Below are positions 46,755-58,924 of a stretch of DNA of 64,000 nt, piece after piece. Below the pieces are notes generated by a model. It worked only from the letters and a program-made list of their open reading frames with translations, was not told the DNA's origin and searched no databases. Source of the stretch: Nymphaea colorata (lineage: Eukaryota; Streptophyta; Magnoliopsida; Nymphaeales; Nymphaeaceae); NCBI RefSeq assembly GCF_008831285.2, contig NC_045150.1, positions 17,372,600 through 17,436,599 of the forward strand. The letters run 5' to 3'. The position numbers were made by a program, and so were the translations under genes. Positions within the stretch are counted from its first letter, which is position 1. Every line of letters begins with the position of its first letter.

Positions 46755-49700
46755 CTAGAGAGTGATGTAGCCGTTCTCTATCATCCATCGGAGGCTCCAA
46801 TGCGGGTTCACGTTCTTGAGGGTCCAGTAAGCCCATCCAAAGGAGGCTCGCCCGTACACATCCAACTGAGCCTTTGCAAACTTCTGGTAGTCTTCTTTCG
46901 CTGCATTCTGAACTTGCCACTCTGCCACCCATTCACCTTTTTTGTTCCGGAAATTTAAATTAAAGTCAGGAAAATATGACGTCACTTTCACCATTTCCAT
47001 ATAATAGAATTAATCGTCAAAGGCCATATACTAGTAACAACACATTGAATCATTTTATGATTGAGTTGCTGAAATGCAGGAATACTTGCATTTCATGCTT
47101 TAAGGTCCCAACATGCATGAATATTTTCGCCTAGGGGCATATTGGTCATTTATGAAAAATAAGAGGGTGTTCTGAATGCTTTACAAAAAGTAAATTGTCT
47201 TTTTTTTTCCTTACTTTCCCTTAGTGGGGGTCTCGTTTTTTCTAACATAAGGGCATTTTGGTCATTTTGTCCGTCTAACATTTAAGTCTTTAACGCCAAA
47301 TGTATAAACTTCTTAAAAATATATATAATAAATAGAAGTGCCCAGGACACAGTCTCGTGTCGTCCAAAATTTGCAAGACATACAAGCATTTTCACAAGAC
47401 TCAAAATTTGTGTTTGAATGATAAAAAAAATGCCCGTACTTTTAGAGAATAAAAAATCCCATTTAAGGACAAAAATAGAAGAGTTGTTTTCTTTTTTTTT
47501 TTCTAATGACCGATGCCGTCTTCCTATGCAAAAAATGTGTGGTTGTAAGTTTAGATGAGTTTCCTTTTTTTTCTTAAAAAAAAAATGAAGAGCTAAAGGA
47601 AAAACAGTGGAATATAGAAATTATACATACCCACAAAAGAAAGGGGGCCGTTGGCTGAGGTTACGGTGTTCAGTTGAGAAGCTCTGGTTTGGTAGATGAA
47701 ATCTATGTTCTGCTGCACCGACAAGTTGTTGAAGTCACTAGAGAAGAGGTTGTAGTAGTGGACATCAATGACGGTTCCAGAGCGTCCATTGGCGAGGGGG
47801 AAGAGCTCAGTTGGTGACGAGGGCGAGCCCAGTCTGTTGGACATGATGACGTAGGCTGTGGAGGAATGTCTCCTGACCGCATCATACCCGGCCTTGTAAT
47901 ATTGGGTAAGGGCATCAAGAGACACCTCAGGAGCTCTGGGCTCGTTGATAAGCTCCACCGCTGCTAGGCTTGGTGAGTTCGCATACCTGCATTAAAAAAA
48001 AAAAAAAAAAAACGATTTATTTTGTACATTCTTTTTCATTTAAACAGAAGAACTCTACAGGGTTTGGCTAAAATATATTTACAAGGTTAAAGTTTACAAT
48101 CGCTTTAAATAAAATAGTCACTTTCATTTCCCAAATTAGAAATATAACAAGCGTAAGTACTTTTCATACCAGCCACATTATAATGACTGCTGTTAAGTGC
48201 AAATGGTAATCACATACCCACGTTTTGGGCCTTCTTCTTTCAACAACATAGAAGCTTCAGTCTTTGGAAATGAACAAAGAAAAAAATCTCTATGTTTAAA
48301 ATTTGGCTAGTTTAAGTGCTTAACTCATCACATCATGCCCAAGCTCATTGTTCCGACAGTGTAGAATTTCAAATGCATGCCTCTTAACCACATAAAACCT
48401 CCACAAAACTTGCACGACTTGCGTTACAAGAAAAGAGATCCGGTATCCGACTGAACCAAGCAGTGTAGCATAACTGGTCAGGTTGGCGGGCCAGTGAAGG
48501 TTCAGTCATCAGTTTGATTTTTCCATGGACGGTACTATTATAGTGGATGTGCTGCACTCTAGTTGACTGGCACTTCGCTTCTCATCTAGGTCGTGAAGCA
48601 GCTTTATACCTTAAAAAAGCTTTATAACAAAAAGCTTTATACCTTAAAAAGAAAGGGGGTGTGTTGGAGGAAGGGGGAGGCTTTGGCCTCTTCAAGGTGC
48701 CTCTTTTATATGAAAAAACATCTAACATCCGATTGAAAAATCAGATTGAATTCAATTTTAAAATGATATCCAACCAAACTTGAACTACGTTTCAAATAAA
48801 TGTCCAATGGGGTTCGAATTCAGGTTAGTTTTTTTAGCAAGACAAATATCCTACTTCAAATATCCATATCTTTTACAATTGGTTGGTAGCATTTTATAAT
48901 AAGAATTGCATTTGTATTTGATTGTAATCCAATTGTGAATTTAGAAGTCAGATTTGGAATATGAATTTGAAATTGGATCGAGATACGCAACGAATTTTTC
49001 TTCATTCCATTCAAATCTGAATATGTGAACATCTAACAAAGAGCTAGGGACATATACCTTGAGGCGAAAAATTCTATAATGCCAACGGTTTTGTCAATGG
49101 TTTCTTGAGTTGATCCAAATTCAATGGTGCCATCTCTTGTCGCACTGTGTTCCCATCCATTTTGAGAATAAGGTGGAGCATGGAGATCCACTATGACCTT
49201 GAGACCATACTTCCTGGTTAACAGAGAAAAACAACAGACATTGTCATTGTTTGAAATTAATAAATTTTTCATTTTTTTTTCTGTTTCCAACTTATGAGCT
49301 CAAGTTGGTGTTAAAAAATATATAAGAAGGCACATAAAAGCTTATAGTTTTAGTTGCTGGATCTTACTCTGCCCAAGAAAACGCCTTGTCCAGTATGTCC
49401 AAGGATCCGTCAACAAAAGGCGCAGGTGTGGGGTTCACGGCAGTCCACCACCCAACTGGAATTCTCACTGCGTTCAAGCCATTTTTTGCAACGAAGCTGA
49501 AGTCATCTTCAACTATAAATGTGTTCCAATGGTCCTGCAGAAATCAAGAGCTACAGTGAAAAATTGAAATTTATTGGCATTTTGACCTCAAAAGCCACCC
49601 CGTCCCGTGGGAATAAGGAGGAGGATTTTCTTTTCTTGTGACACTTGTCATTTTCTCGGGCCCCCGTTCCATTCCGCCTACCTTGGGGTTTTGGAATATG

Positions 49701-51124
49701 TGGCATCATGAGTAGTTTGGTGTGTCTTATCAATTTGGCGTTCTTGCGTTACCCCTTAAACATGGGCGGACCGCTACAAAATTTTTCTTTGGCGGTCTCA
49801 ATTATGGTTTCTAAATATATTTTTTTAAAATTGTTATCTATACTAAACTAAAATTTCTAAAAAATTACAAGTGTGATTTTTTCTTTTCTGAATATTTGAA
49901 GGAAGGGGGGCCATGGCCCCTACTGGTTTTGCCCATGCCCTCAAGATATAAAAGGAACAGAGAGATCCAAGGATCCTATGGTTCAATCTGGTGGAGTGCA
50001 TACGTAAGGCACAAACAGATTTATTTGGACTGAGTTTCAGCATATCTAAATTGAAGATTATACTCATGCATGATTTTGGATTCAAACAGAACTCGTTCTA
50101 ACTGGATCCAAATCCAAGAACCTTCTAATGCTACCTACCTCATTAGACAAAGAAAATGACAAAAACAATTTAAAAAAATGCATTTTTCATGTCAAATGAG
50201 CCCCTTGATCAGATTTGGAGCTGGAAAAGATTCAAATTGCTTGTCTCAATCTTTTGCTTGGTCCAAAATAGATCCAGTTTATCAAAATCTCAAACTTGCC
50301 CAAAGCTTATTTCAGATTTCATCTAATAATACTAATAACTGATTAATGCATAAATAGCTCGAATGGGTGGACTAGAGGCACGTGTGCGGCACGCCACCAG
50401 TTCGACTCGCGGGGAGCTATGCTCTAACTTCCTGCTCGCCCAAGACTAATGCATAAATGACAATTGGTTTTCAATCGGATGTGTGATTGATCACGAATCC
50501 CCATCCAGCCTTTGTAAGACTGGATGCCCTAATTATTGCTATATATGAATTTCTTATTCTTCTTCAACTAATTTTATACAAAAGCATCCTTACATGCATA
50601 ACTTGGGTAGCTTGTGGTCCATATCCGTTTGTTACTTGGAACTCCCCTCCAAACCCTCCAAAGGCATTCATCACAAATACTGCTTTGCTACTGTCTTCCC
50701 ACCCGGGCTCTCCACTGAAGTCTGCCGTCACCACATCTTCTGATTTTGCCTGCCAACATTAATTCCCACTTTGTTAAGTGAAAGTTGCAGCATTTGAAAA
50801 TTGTATGTCTGCCACTATTATATGCCCACACAGCACAACAAGTTTATAAGTTCTCGTTTATTAGGTAAAGAATTGCATGATACTAATATCAAATGATAAT
50901 GGTGTGTCTGCCATTCCCTTCGTGCACAATATGTTAGAAATCTATTGGGTGCGCTTATAAACTGTCTATTAGATATTTAATATCTGGGCTTTCCGTTATC
51001 TTAATCCCTGTAGATCTAACAAGTATAAAAACAAAGAGTGTCAATATATATGGAATTTATCATAGGCAGAACTAGATTGTAACTGGTAAGGTCAATTGCA
51101 TACACCAGCTAGCCCACAAAATTT

Positions 51125-51166
<42 letters not shown>

Positions 51167-54100
51167 TCATTAATTTTCTATTTTTTAGATATGAGTACCC
51201 CTTAAAATTTAAATTTTAACTTAAAAAGCCCCTTAACCGAAATTTCTAGCTCCACCAATTGCCAAAACCGTTGTTTGAACTCATATGAAGCTATAAATAT
51301 TATTGAGCTTCCTACCGCTCTATCAGAATTTGCAGTCTGCTCTACAACAAGAGATTCTGAACCCCAGACAAAAATCTCTTCCTTGGTCCTCTTCTAATGA
51401 CGATGAACCGCTGTTCGCTTCCGATACCTTCTTTATCGATGAAGGCATGAACAACTTTTGTTTTGGCATTAGACAGATTTTTTTTTTTTTTTTTGGTCAG
51501 GCTTTCTAATGCCTTTGCTAAATAAAATAAGAAAACATTATTCTCAAGGTGCTTTGACGTTTATTGGGCGTCTGATGAGACCTAATTGTGGAATTCTAGA
51601 TTTTTTTTTTTTTTTGAAATGAGAATGATATTGTAAACAAAAAAAAATTTATTCCAAAATATAGGTTTTATTGAATCAAAATTTTGATTTTTTTCGTCTC
51701 TCTTTGAAGCACAAATAGTTTTAATCCATGAATTTGAGAATTTTAATTTCTGTTTTATCAAAATGCCATTTTCAATGTTAGAATCAAAATTTTATACTAT
51801 CAAGCACGAAGAGGAACTAGAACTGAAATTTTGGTTGGAATTTTTTTTTTTAATTTTAATTATAGAGTCAAAATTTCAGGCTGCAGATTCACATTATTAT
51901 ATGGTTGGCTCACATGCTAGGGTGAGATCGCCAAGTTGCATGTTCGGGCCTCAAATTGACCCTAACGACCTCCTCTTAGTCCTATAAGTGTTAAACTGAG
52001 AAAAGAAAGGGTGTTTTTGAAATGACAAAATTATCCGTTTTTTAAGTACCTGAAATACCCCTACACAAAACTATGTGATCGGCGGAATATGTGGGTCGCC
52101 AGACACCCACCGTTCTTTCCACACATACAAGGGACAAGGGACTGGATGATGGTTTCAAAACAAAAAACAAAAAACAAAATACAAAACAAAACAAAAAACG
52201 CGAAAGGATCGTCAGAAGCTCTCATATAATTTAGTTTATTACTTATTAGTGTTTATTATTATTTTATTATTCATTTGAAAGCAGTGGAAATTTTAACAGA
52301 TGGCGAAATAAAAATTTTTAATTTTTTTATATATATTAAACTAATTTTTTTTAGATTTACATATAAATTTAGGGCCAAAACCCTTGTCGCCCCCCGCTTC
52401 TCTCTATCCTTGTTTGGAAGGTTTAAGAGTTTTTAAAAAGTAAAAAAAAAAAGTGATTTATTAGATATAATTTTCCGATATTAAAAAAAATGAATCCGCT
52501 TTGCTTTTTGCTTCATATGAAGTTGGCACCACTGGCTCATAATATGTACAACTTATAACAAAGATATTCTTTTCGGTGTTTTTCTGAAAGAGAAGAATAT
52601 TGATGAAACAAAATAAGAGAAAGTTTATACTGAAAAGGATTTTACCTGCAGAAACATCCCGTTAGGGGCTTTGATATGAACCCTGTTCGGATCATCAGCC
52701 TTCCTGATAATTTGGAACGTCTCGGACACGCCCGGTGCCGTTGCAACCGCTAAGACGGAGCTGCTGGGTCCCCCTCCAACGTTGAGCCCAACGAATTGGC
52801 TATTGAAGACTCGGAACTGGAACTGATCCTCTGTAACTCTCCAAAGCTGCACATTAACATCGTTATGAAATATAAGGCAATTTCAGGGACTTGCTCTAAA
52901 GTTGATCTCGAGCCCAATCTGAGTTCAAACTGGTAGGAACCTACCCACTCATGATCTAATTATGTTTTGAAATCAATTAATTTTTTCGCAATCGAACAGG
53001 GTAACCTTCTCCCTAATGCATGCATAGCATGGGTGAAAACCCGCACCCATTCACAGTGGCGGAGATACATGTGAGCTGGTGTAGGCCTCTAATCACATCA
53101 ACCTATCAAAAATCTCATGAAAAAAGTTTAAAATTGTATTATGATGAATCAAAAATTATATAAGACACCCACATCAAACTTGGGCTAGTGATTTCAGTGT
53201 TCTTCAGCCAAAAAAGACCTAGTTCCGCCACTTTCCTTTCAGGTAAATATGCTTTCTGGTTAACTAGGCCGCCAACTTAGTTTAGTATGAAATGAGAAGC
53301 CAAGACTAGTTCCATCTTCTAGTTCTTTTCCTTTGTTTGAAGGCATAGTTAGCAAACAAGTGACTCAGACTCGAATTGACAGATGACTGGGTCACTAGGC
53401 CAGCGAGTCTAATATCCAAATAACCATAATGTAAATCACGGCAATTGAATTGGGTAAGTCAAGCGGAGTTAGGAGTAAGTAAGACCAAGACCAGGCCAAG
53501 TTAGGGGTGAGTTTGAGCCAAACCTCGACTTGTAGCCAAACTTTGTTGGCGATCTAATCTGACTCAGGTATTTATTGAGTCAACTCGACGAGTTTTTCAA
53601 CTGTCTCAAGGTGGCCGAATGCCCGCTGAAACGCCCACAAGAATTGGACCAGGGAATAACCAGCTATAGCAATCCAAGTTATTGAACCCTTTTCCATCTT
53701 GAACTCTATGCACTGTGCTGGTATCTCATATAAATATTCAAGTAAATACCATTGAAAATGCCCTTCAAAAAAGTCAAAAGAAAAGACAACACCCTTGTAA
53801 GTGGATGCCAAGACAGAATTTTTGGCGTGGGGAGAAAAATGGCCAAGGGATTGACTGCAAAAGGAGCTAACATATTTTTTAAAAAAATTTATAAAGGTGC
53901 TAAAATAAAGTTTTTGTAAATTTTATTACAGAAATTTTAAATGTTTAAAACCTCATGGGCCAAGGCCGTGGCTCCTCCCAGCCACCCTTGCTCCTTGCTT
54001 GCCTATGAAAATAAAACAGGAAGACTGAAATTTTATTTTTTCTTTAAAAAACAGTACAATAGTTAATTTACACAAAATTAAAAAAATTCTCCAACCAAAC

Positions 54101-55063
54101 AAAAAAAAAAGAGACCCCCTTTCGTGGGAAAGAGAAGCTGGATTTTTTTTAAAAAAGACAAAAATATATTTATGCAAAATTTCAAAAATTCCAACAAAAG
54201 AAAGAAAAGGCCTTTTGCGTATCGAAATTTATTTCACGAGAGACTCTTATTAATAGCATATAGTTCCAAACCCTCTTGTCGTTGGATGCATAGACGAACC
54301 GACAGTAAAATTCTTTTATTCCCGAGGTGTTATTCAAGATTTTTTCGGAAAATTTGTTTTTTCAGAAAATTTTGAAGGTTTAAAAAAAATAAAAAATAAA
54401 AATGCTAAGTAAAAAATAAAATCAAATAAATTAATTTTCAACATTTTGTTCAAAATGTCACGATATTTTTCCTTACAGAATGACGGACACGCAGAGCGCA
54501 TGTCTTTTTACCTTGAAAGTTTCCCACCCTGAGGGGCTGCTTCTGTTGGCCACGATGATGGAATCACCGCCTTTTTCCGCACACAGATACTTCCCCCATG
54601 CAGTCGACCTGAACTGAACTTGGGTCCCATCCTGAACACGTAAAACTCAAATGAAAAAGCGAATCGGAAAGAAATCACGAACTAACAGAAACCCAGGAAT
54701 CACAGATCTAGAGAATATCATCGTGTGAGCACCCGAAGCTCTTAGGAGGAAAGGGAAAATGAAGGGACGACTGCCCACGAACTCCTTTGGAAACTTAAAT
54801 TCTAAGAGAAGGTCGTGAGGAGATACGAAGGAATTAAACTTCGAAAGCGATAATTATCTTACCAGCAGATCCTTGTTGGGAATGCCATCAAAGAGTGAAG
54901 GCTTGATCCATCTCTCAGTGACGAGCCAGCCTCCTAAGTTCACCGCCTTGAATCGAAAGCTCGGCACTTCTCTCGCCTGCACTCTCATCCACAGGCAGAG
55001 ATGAGTGAGCAGAAGAAGAAGGAGCCATGAGCAGAGAGTACCGGTTGCGGAGGAGGCCTTCAT
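46755..55063 (-). CDS. Secreted GH5 exo-beta-1,3-glucanase-like protein with fascin-like insert (gene 2)
   Basis: Eight exons read from the high coordinate: 55063-54863, 54631-54512, 52846-52646, 50749-50594, 49534-49368, 49213-49058, 47986-47631, 46936-46755; 512 aa with no internal stop. Introns are GT-AG with the same phases as gene 1; the last acceptor is AAAAAAG rather than CAG. Residues 1-30 are a signal peptide (LLLLLL core). [11 protein letters not shown] starts the GH5 fold, exons 2-3 encode the fascin-like domain ([25 protein letters not shown]), and the barrel resumes with RIPVGWW, VIVDLHAPP, INEP (acid/base Glu349), DVHYYN and GEW (nucleophile Glu454). [13 protein letters not shown] keeps the glycine-tryptophan that gene 1 has lost. 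The expected role is an apoplastic exo-1,3-glucanase acting on callose or wall glucan. Differences from gene 1 are spread along the protein except in the last 33 residues. Confidence 0.9.
46937..47630 (-). other. Gene 2 intron 7 with paired GGGCATTTTGGTCATTT motifs
   Basis: 694 bases, phase 1. AGGGGCATATTGGTCATTT at 47133-47151 and GGGCATTTTGGTCATTT at 47251-47267 are direct copies on the plus strand, antisense to the gene. No coding sequence is seen. Confidence 0.6.
48718..49038. repeat. Candidate insertion in gene 2 intron 6 with 10 bp direct repeats
   Basis: ACATCTAACA occurs at 48718-48727 and 49029-49038, flanking about 301 bases. The inner edges share a loose inverted TCAGATT(T)GAAT block. 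The right-hand copy sits where intron 6 of gene 1 also has TGTTAGATGTTC, so one copy is ancestral and the other could be a target duplication (10 bp suggests a Mutator-like MITE). Confidence 0.4.
49761..49937. repeat. hAT-like MITE with 8 bp target duplication in gene 2 intron 4
   Basis: The termini are CATGGGCGGACC and, inverted, CATGGGCAAAACC. The flanking octamers CCCTTAAA and CCCTCAAG match at 6 of 8 positions. The interior is AT-rich with a GGGGGGCCATGGCCCC palindrome near its right end. It is 177 bases and non-coding. Confidence 0.6.
50354..50420 (+). repeat. tRNA-like sequence (tRNA pseudogene or SINE head) in gene 2 intron 4
   Basis: Seven-base ends ATAGCTC and GAGCTAT pair perfectly over 67 bases. 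A TGGACTAGAGGCACG D-arm-like block and the B-box AGTTCGACTC lie in the expected order. The middle does not give a normal anticodon arm. It is antisense to gene 2 and is not the same insertion as the tRNA-like sequence in intron 4 of gene 1. Confidence 0.5.
51061..51261. repeat. hAT-type MITE in gene 2 intron 3 with internal (TA)n
   Basis: The left end CATAGGCAGAACTAG and the inverted right end CAATTGGTGGAGCTAG match at about 11 of 15 positions. A TA run (51128-51162) lies inside. No convincing target duplication remains. Confidence 0.4.
51890..52085 (+). repeat. tRNA-derived repeat in gene 2 intron 3, counterpart of the gene 1 copy
   Basis: A GGTTGGCTCACATGCTAGGG block, TGCATGTTCGGGCCTC, then TGAAATGACAAAAT, GTACCTGAAATACC and CCCTACACAAAAC follow in the same order as at 8500-8225. 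Both are antisense to their host gene. Confidence 0.5.
53054..53233. repeat. hAT-type MITE in gene 2 intron 2
   Basis: Its ends are CAGTGGCGGA and TCCGCCACTT, 9 of 10 bases inverted. The flanking octamers CCCATTCA and TCCTTTCA agree at 6 of 8 positions. It is 180 bases, AT-rich and non-coding. Confidence 0.65.
53853..54005. repeat. Possible hAT-type MITE remnant in gene 2 intron 2
   Basis: The left edge AAAGGAGCTAACATATT faces an inverted right edge reading GGGAGGAGCCACGGCC. The interior is A/T-rich. The boundaries are approximate. Confidence 0.3.
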
Positions 55064-55111
55064 ATCTCTCTGTTGCTTCTATGCTTTGTTCTTCTTCCTC
55101 GGCGTCCCCCA

Positions 55112-55118
55112 TTTTATA
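55112..55118 (-). promoter_or_regulatory. Probable TATA box of gene 2
   Basis: TATAAAA on the minus strand, about 50 bases upstream of the start codon, matching the position of the box in gene 1. Confidence 0.55.
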
Positions 55119-56796
55119 GAAGATTTAGTCTAATGGTGTCACCTTTAAATGGAAGGTCACCTCTTTATTACCTAAGGCATTTTAGTCATTTGAGCACTGA
55201 AGCATTTAATTCATCGATAGGACAGACAACAGATTTGTTTGAGCTGAAAAAATTGGATATAAAGGAAAAGATTAATCTTTGATTATACAAAATCAAAACT
55301 GCATTTGGATTTAAGAAATAACATTGAATCTATTCAGATTCCAATATACATAAATATTTGATTGAATTTGGATTGGGATCCAAATTTAATTTTAAAATAA
55401 TATCTTATATTCAATATTCTATATTTTTAAAGTTTCGGTTCAACATTGAGATTGAGATTCAAATCATGAAATTGATTTTGGATTCAAATTCGGATAACTT
55501 TTCTTTTTTGTGTGTATTCAAATTTAGATCTAAATTTGAATGCTTAAACATCAAAAGAACATATATGGTGATGCTATTAAATCTGATCGGTTGACTTCAT
55601 CCTCAACCTCATGATATGCCGACGACGCAGCCGCCAATGATTGACTGTGTGAATTAACAACGTATGAAACCGCGGACCAACATTTTCAAAAGAAGAAAAA
55701 AAAAAATAGAAAAAAAGCCCATACCAAAATAACTCATATGTCATGTATGAATTGCTAGTTAATAAGTGGAAGCTCAACTTGTTCATATTCTATAAGTAAC
55801 CGTCTCAATATAACAACACACTAGCGATAACTTTTGCTAGTTAACACAAAAGGAGCTCAACCTTTTCATAAAATTCTCAAGCAACCGTCTCAATAAAAAA
55901 CACTAAAATAACAGAATAATTTGCAAACCGTTAACAAAAAAAATTAGAAAATTAAAAAAATCTATGGTCACCGGTGTTTTTAGCGACAGGCAAGGTTTTT
56001 TTTATTTAAAATTTCAGAAGTAATTGATTAGAATCGGTAATTTTGTAAATTATTTTTTAGTTAACTTTTTGTTTTTGGTAGGAGGACACTTTCAAAGAAT
56101 TATATGGTAATTTTTATTTGCTAGACTGCTTTTTGCATTTTTTTTTTCAAAAGGAATTTACATACTCAAATTTCAGATTTTATCATACTCAATTAGAATC
56201 AAAATTTTTATTGCCCAAGCATAGGTTTTATTTATTTTGCCCCAATAAAAAAGCCATATACATGTAGATTTAAATGTATTGAGTCGAGACCAAGGCCTAA
56301 CACTTGACCCAGCCGTCTTCTAGAAATGGGACAACCAGCCGGCTTTTGGATAAGAGGCAGTGGGAAAGGTTTGACCACTGACCAGTACGCCGGCCAGCTG
56401 GTTCAAATCTTTAGCCCGTGATTTAAGTCAAAGTGGTTGCCGTTTAGTCAAACTTAGGTGTAAGCAGCTTTCTACATGTGAATGCTTTTGTAGAAGTGAT
56501 CAATTTTGTTAAGCTTTTTTTCTTCCAATTTTTACGGTATAAATGCGGTTTGCGATGTCAATTAATTGGATTGGAATTGGATGTACCATTCACCATATTC
56601 TGATTTAGACTTGAATGGGAATGAATAAAGCTCTAGAATATATCGTGACTTTTAAAATTAATAAATGAATTCAATACAAAATCAACCCTTTAAATTCACC
56701 ACTGTATTGGAACTTGAGTTCACTTTTGAATTCTAATAAAAGATGTAAATAACCTTAATAATAAATTAATTACCGTCACTTTGTGGTTTAGGATGG
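55119..56796. other. Upstream region of gene 2, no other gene
   Basis: AT-rich. An AAGGCATTTTAGTCATTTG motif lies at 55174-55192. From 55270 to 55560 there are many GATTCAAAT-like blocks. Two loosely similar pieces with AACCGTCTCAATA occur near 55799 and 55883. Nothing coding is recognised. Confidence 0.5.
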
Positions 56797-57591
56797 CAAT
56801 GAACCAATGGCGGGGGCCTGGGCCATGGCCCTACACCAGCAGACTTAAAAAAGAAAAACTAATTAATCTGAATTCAGTTCAGCCCTACCCAGATCCGAAG
56901 AGAGCATTGAGCAGGGCGGCTGGCTGCAGGAAGGAGGTGGGGCCGTTTCTTGACTTTTGTCCATACATTATTTTAGTGGTCTTCCATTTTTGTTGCCTAG
57001 TGAATTATGGTGGGGCCGTTCCATTTATACTTTTTTTTTTTCTTAACCTTTTCTTCGATTGCTTTTTCTCTCTGTTGTAGCGCTAATCAGCCTATGGTGA
57101 TATGGGTTTCTAATTTCTATTATGCACGTACTTTAACCTTGATCTTCACTGAATCACTGTTGTTGTCTCATGTCTGTTGACCTCATTTATCGTGCTGCTC
57201 CTAAGTTTTAACTCTATTGTTGCCGTGTCCTTCTTAATTTTTGTTTATTCTGTGTGTGCGTTTGGTCGTTTCCTTTACCTTATTCGTCCAAAATTTGAAC
57301 TTGAATGAATGAAGAAAGAAATGAAAATATATAATGGACTTCCTTGACATGTTGTGAAAGAAAAAGTTTTTTTTATTACAATCATCACATATATATCATT
57401 CAGCATTTCCTTTTCCGAAAGAAATTAGTCTGTCATTCTATGCATGCTTCTCTGGACTTTTTTCTTAGCGCCGTTAGATCTGCAAGGGTCAAGGTATAAG
57501 ATACATAAATAATAAATAAACAGGAGTGCAGATAGAGTTAATATTTAGTAGGGAAGTTTCTGATTCAGACGGTGATCAGTGATCACGACAA

Positions 57592-57709
57592 AAATAAAGA
57601 TCAATTTCATTTAAGTGTTGTGCTACTTTGGTGTTGTGCAAATGGTTTAAAAATAAAGATCAATTTCATTTAAGTGTTGTGCTACTTTGGTGTTGTGCAA
57701 AGGGTTTTG
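57592..57709. repeat. 59 bp tandem duplication in the hAT element
   Basis: AAATAAAGATCAATTTCATT begins copies at 57592 and 57651; the copies are nearly perfect over the whole 59 bases. Confidence 0.95.
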
Positions 57710-57811
57710 AGTGAGCGATCTCTGTGTCGTTTCTCATTTCAGATTGGTCCTTATTCAACATTGAAAATGTTTCAAACCCTGTTCTCTCTTATGCTTTATG
57801 ACTTATGAGCA

Positions 57812-58590
57812 CTAATTACTTCAAGGTGAACAAAGATGGAGCATGTACGGGCAAAGAGTTATATTAGAAATGAGAAAGCATGAAAATTGTACCTGTAATT
57901 CTTTTCAGATCAGTCACCACTTCATGTGAACATTTTTTCAGGCTCTTTTCTTTGCTGGTATAACTTGCTTGTGACCTGGATCTTGTTATAAGGGGCCTCT
58001 TATTGTAATAATTTGCTTTGTTGCTTAATTTGCTTCTATCTTGAATATGTTACAAACTATTTTATCATTGCGTTCTATGCAACTGATTTTGTTTATGTGT
58101 GGGCTTTAGTACCCAAAGCACCAACTTTCTCAAAGGCTGAGAGATCTTCATCTGATTACAGAAAGTGCTTCAAGATGAATAAAGAAGACGCTTGTGCGGG
58201 CAAAGGGTTATTTGAATGGTGCAAAGTGTGAATATGGTACCCTGTTTTTAATTTCAGTTCAGTCTCCACTCTGTATGAACAATCTTTCAGGCTCTTACCT
58301 TTACTGATATAAATTGCTTATAACCTGATCTATTACAAGAGAACTTCTATTGCAGCATTTTTTGCAACTGATTTTGTTGATGTGCACCAAATTTAGTTAA
58401 TTGTGTCATAGCTTTTCATCTTATTACAATGGTTTTAGTTAATCGTGTCATAGCTTTTCATCTTATTACAATGGTTTGCTGCAGGGAAGGAGTTGTTTAG
58501 TGTGCTTAAATGTGAAGATTGTTCCATGTTTCTTTTTTCAGATTAGTCACCAGTTCATGCAACAATTTTTTAAGGTTCATTCCTTTGCTG
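57812..58590 (+). repeat. Three diverged direct repeats leading into the kinase fragment
   Basis: Units near 57812-58015 and 58163-58360 share CTTCAAG(G/A)TGAA-AAAGA, GGGCAAAG-GTTAT, TTTCAG-TCAGTC, TTTCAGGCTCTT and TTGCTTGTGACCTG-like blocks. A partial third unit (58484-58590) runs into the kinase exon. They probably derive from an intron/exon of the captured gene. Confidence 0.6.
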
Positions 58591-58795
58591 AAAGGGCTCG
58601 AGTATTTGCATGAAAAAGCACAGCCTCACATTATCCATCGTGATATAAAATTTAGTCATATTTTTTATTTGATGATGAGTTGATGATACGACTAAGGTAA
58701 CTGATTTTGACCTGTCCAATCAAGCACCTGATAATGCAGAAGACTTTACTCCACTTGTGGTAATTCAAAAAGCAAGTTACCGATGGGAGAAAACA
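58591..58795 (+). pseudogene. Pti1-like protein kinase gene fragment captured in the hAT element
   Basis: One frame reads [20 protein letters not shown] followed by F and S, then after a stop and small shift KVTDFDLSNQAPD. These are kinase subdomains VIb and VII: the HRD catalytic loop and the metal-binding loop as DFD, which is characteristic of plant Pti1-like serine/threonine kinases. The N-lobe, activation segment end and C-lobe are not present. It sits in the same strand as the transposase, 330 bases before the start of transposase homology. It cannot encode a working kinase. Confidence 0.8.
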
Positions 58796-58924
58796 ACTTT
58801 TTGTTGTTCAACATAGTGCAAGAGGTTCAACAGGTGAATGTTGTCCTTTTATCTATTGTTTATAAGGTGGTTGGTTCTAAATTCCTACTTTTCATAAGTT
58901 AAAATTTTAGTATCTTTCTTTGGT

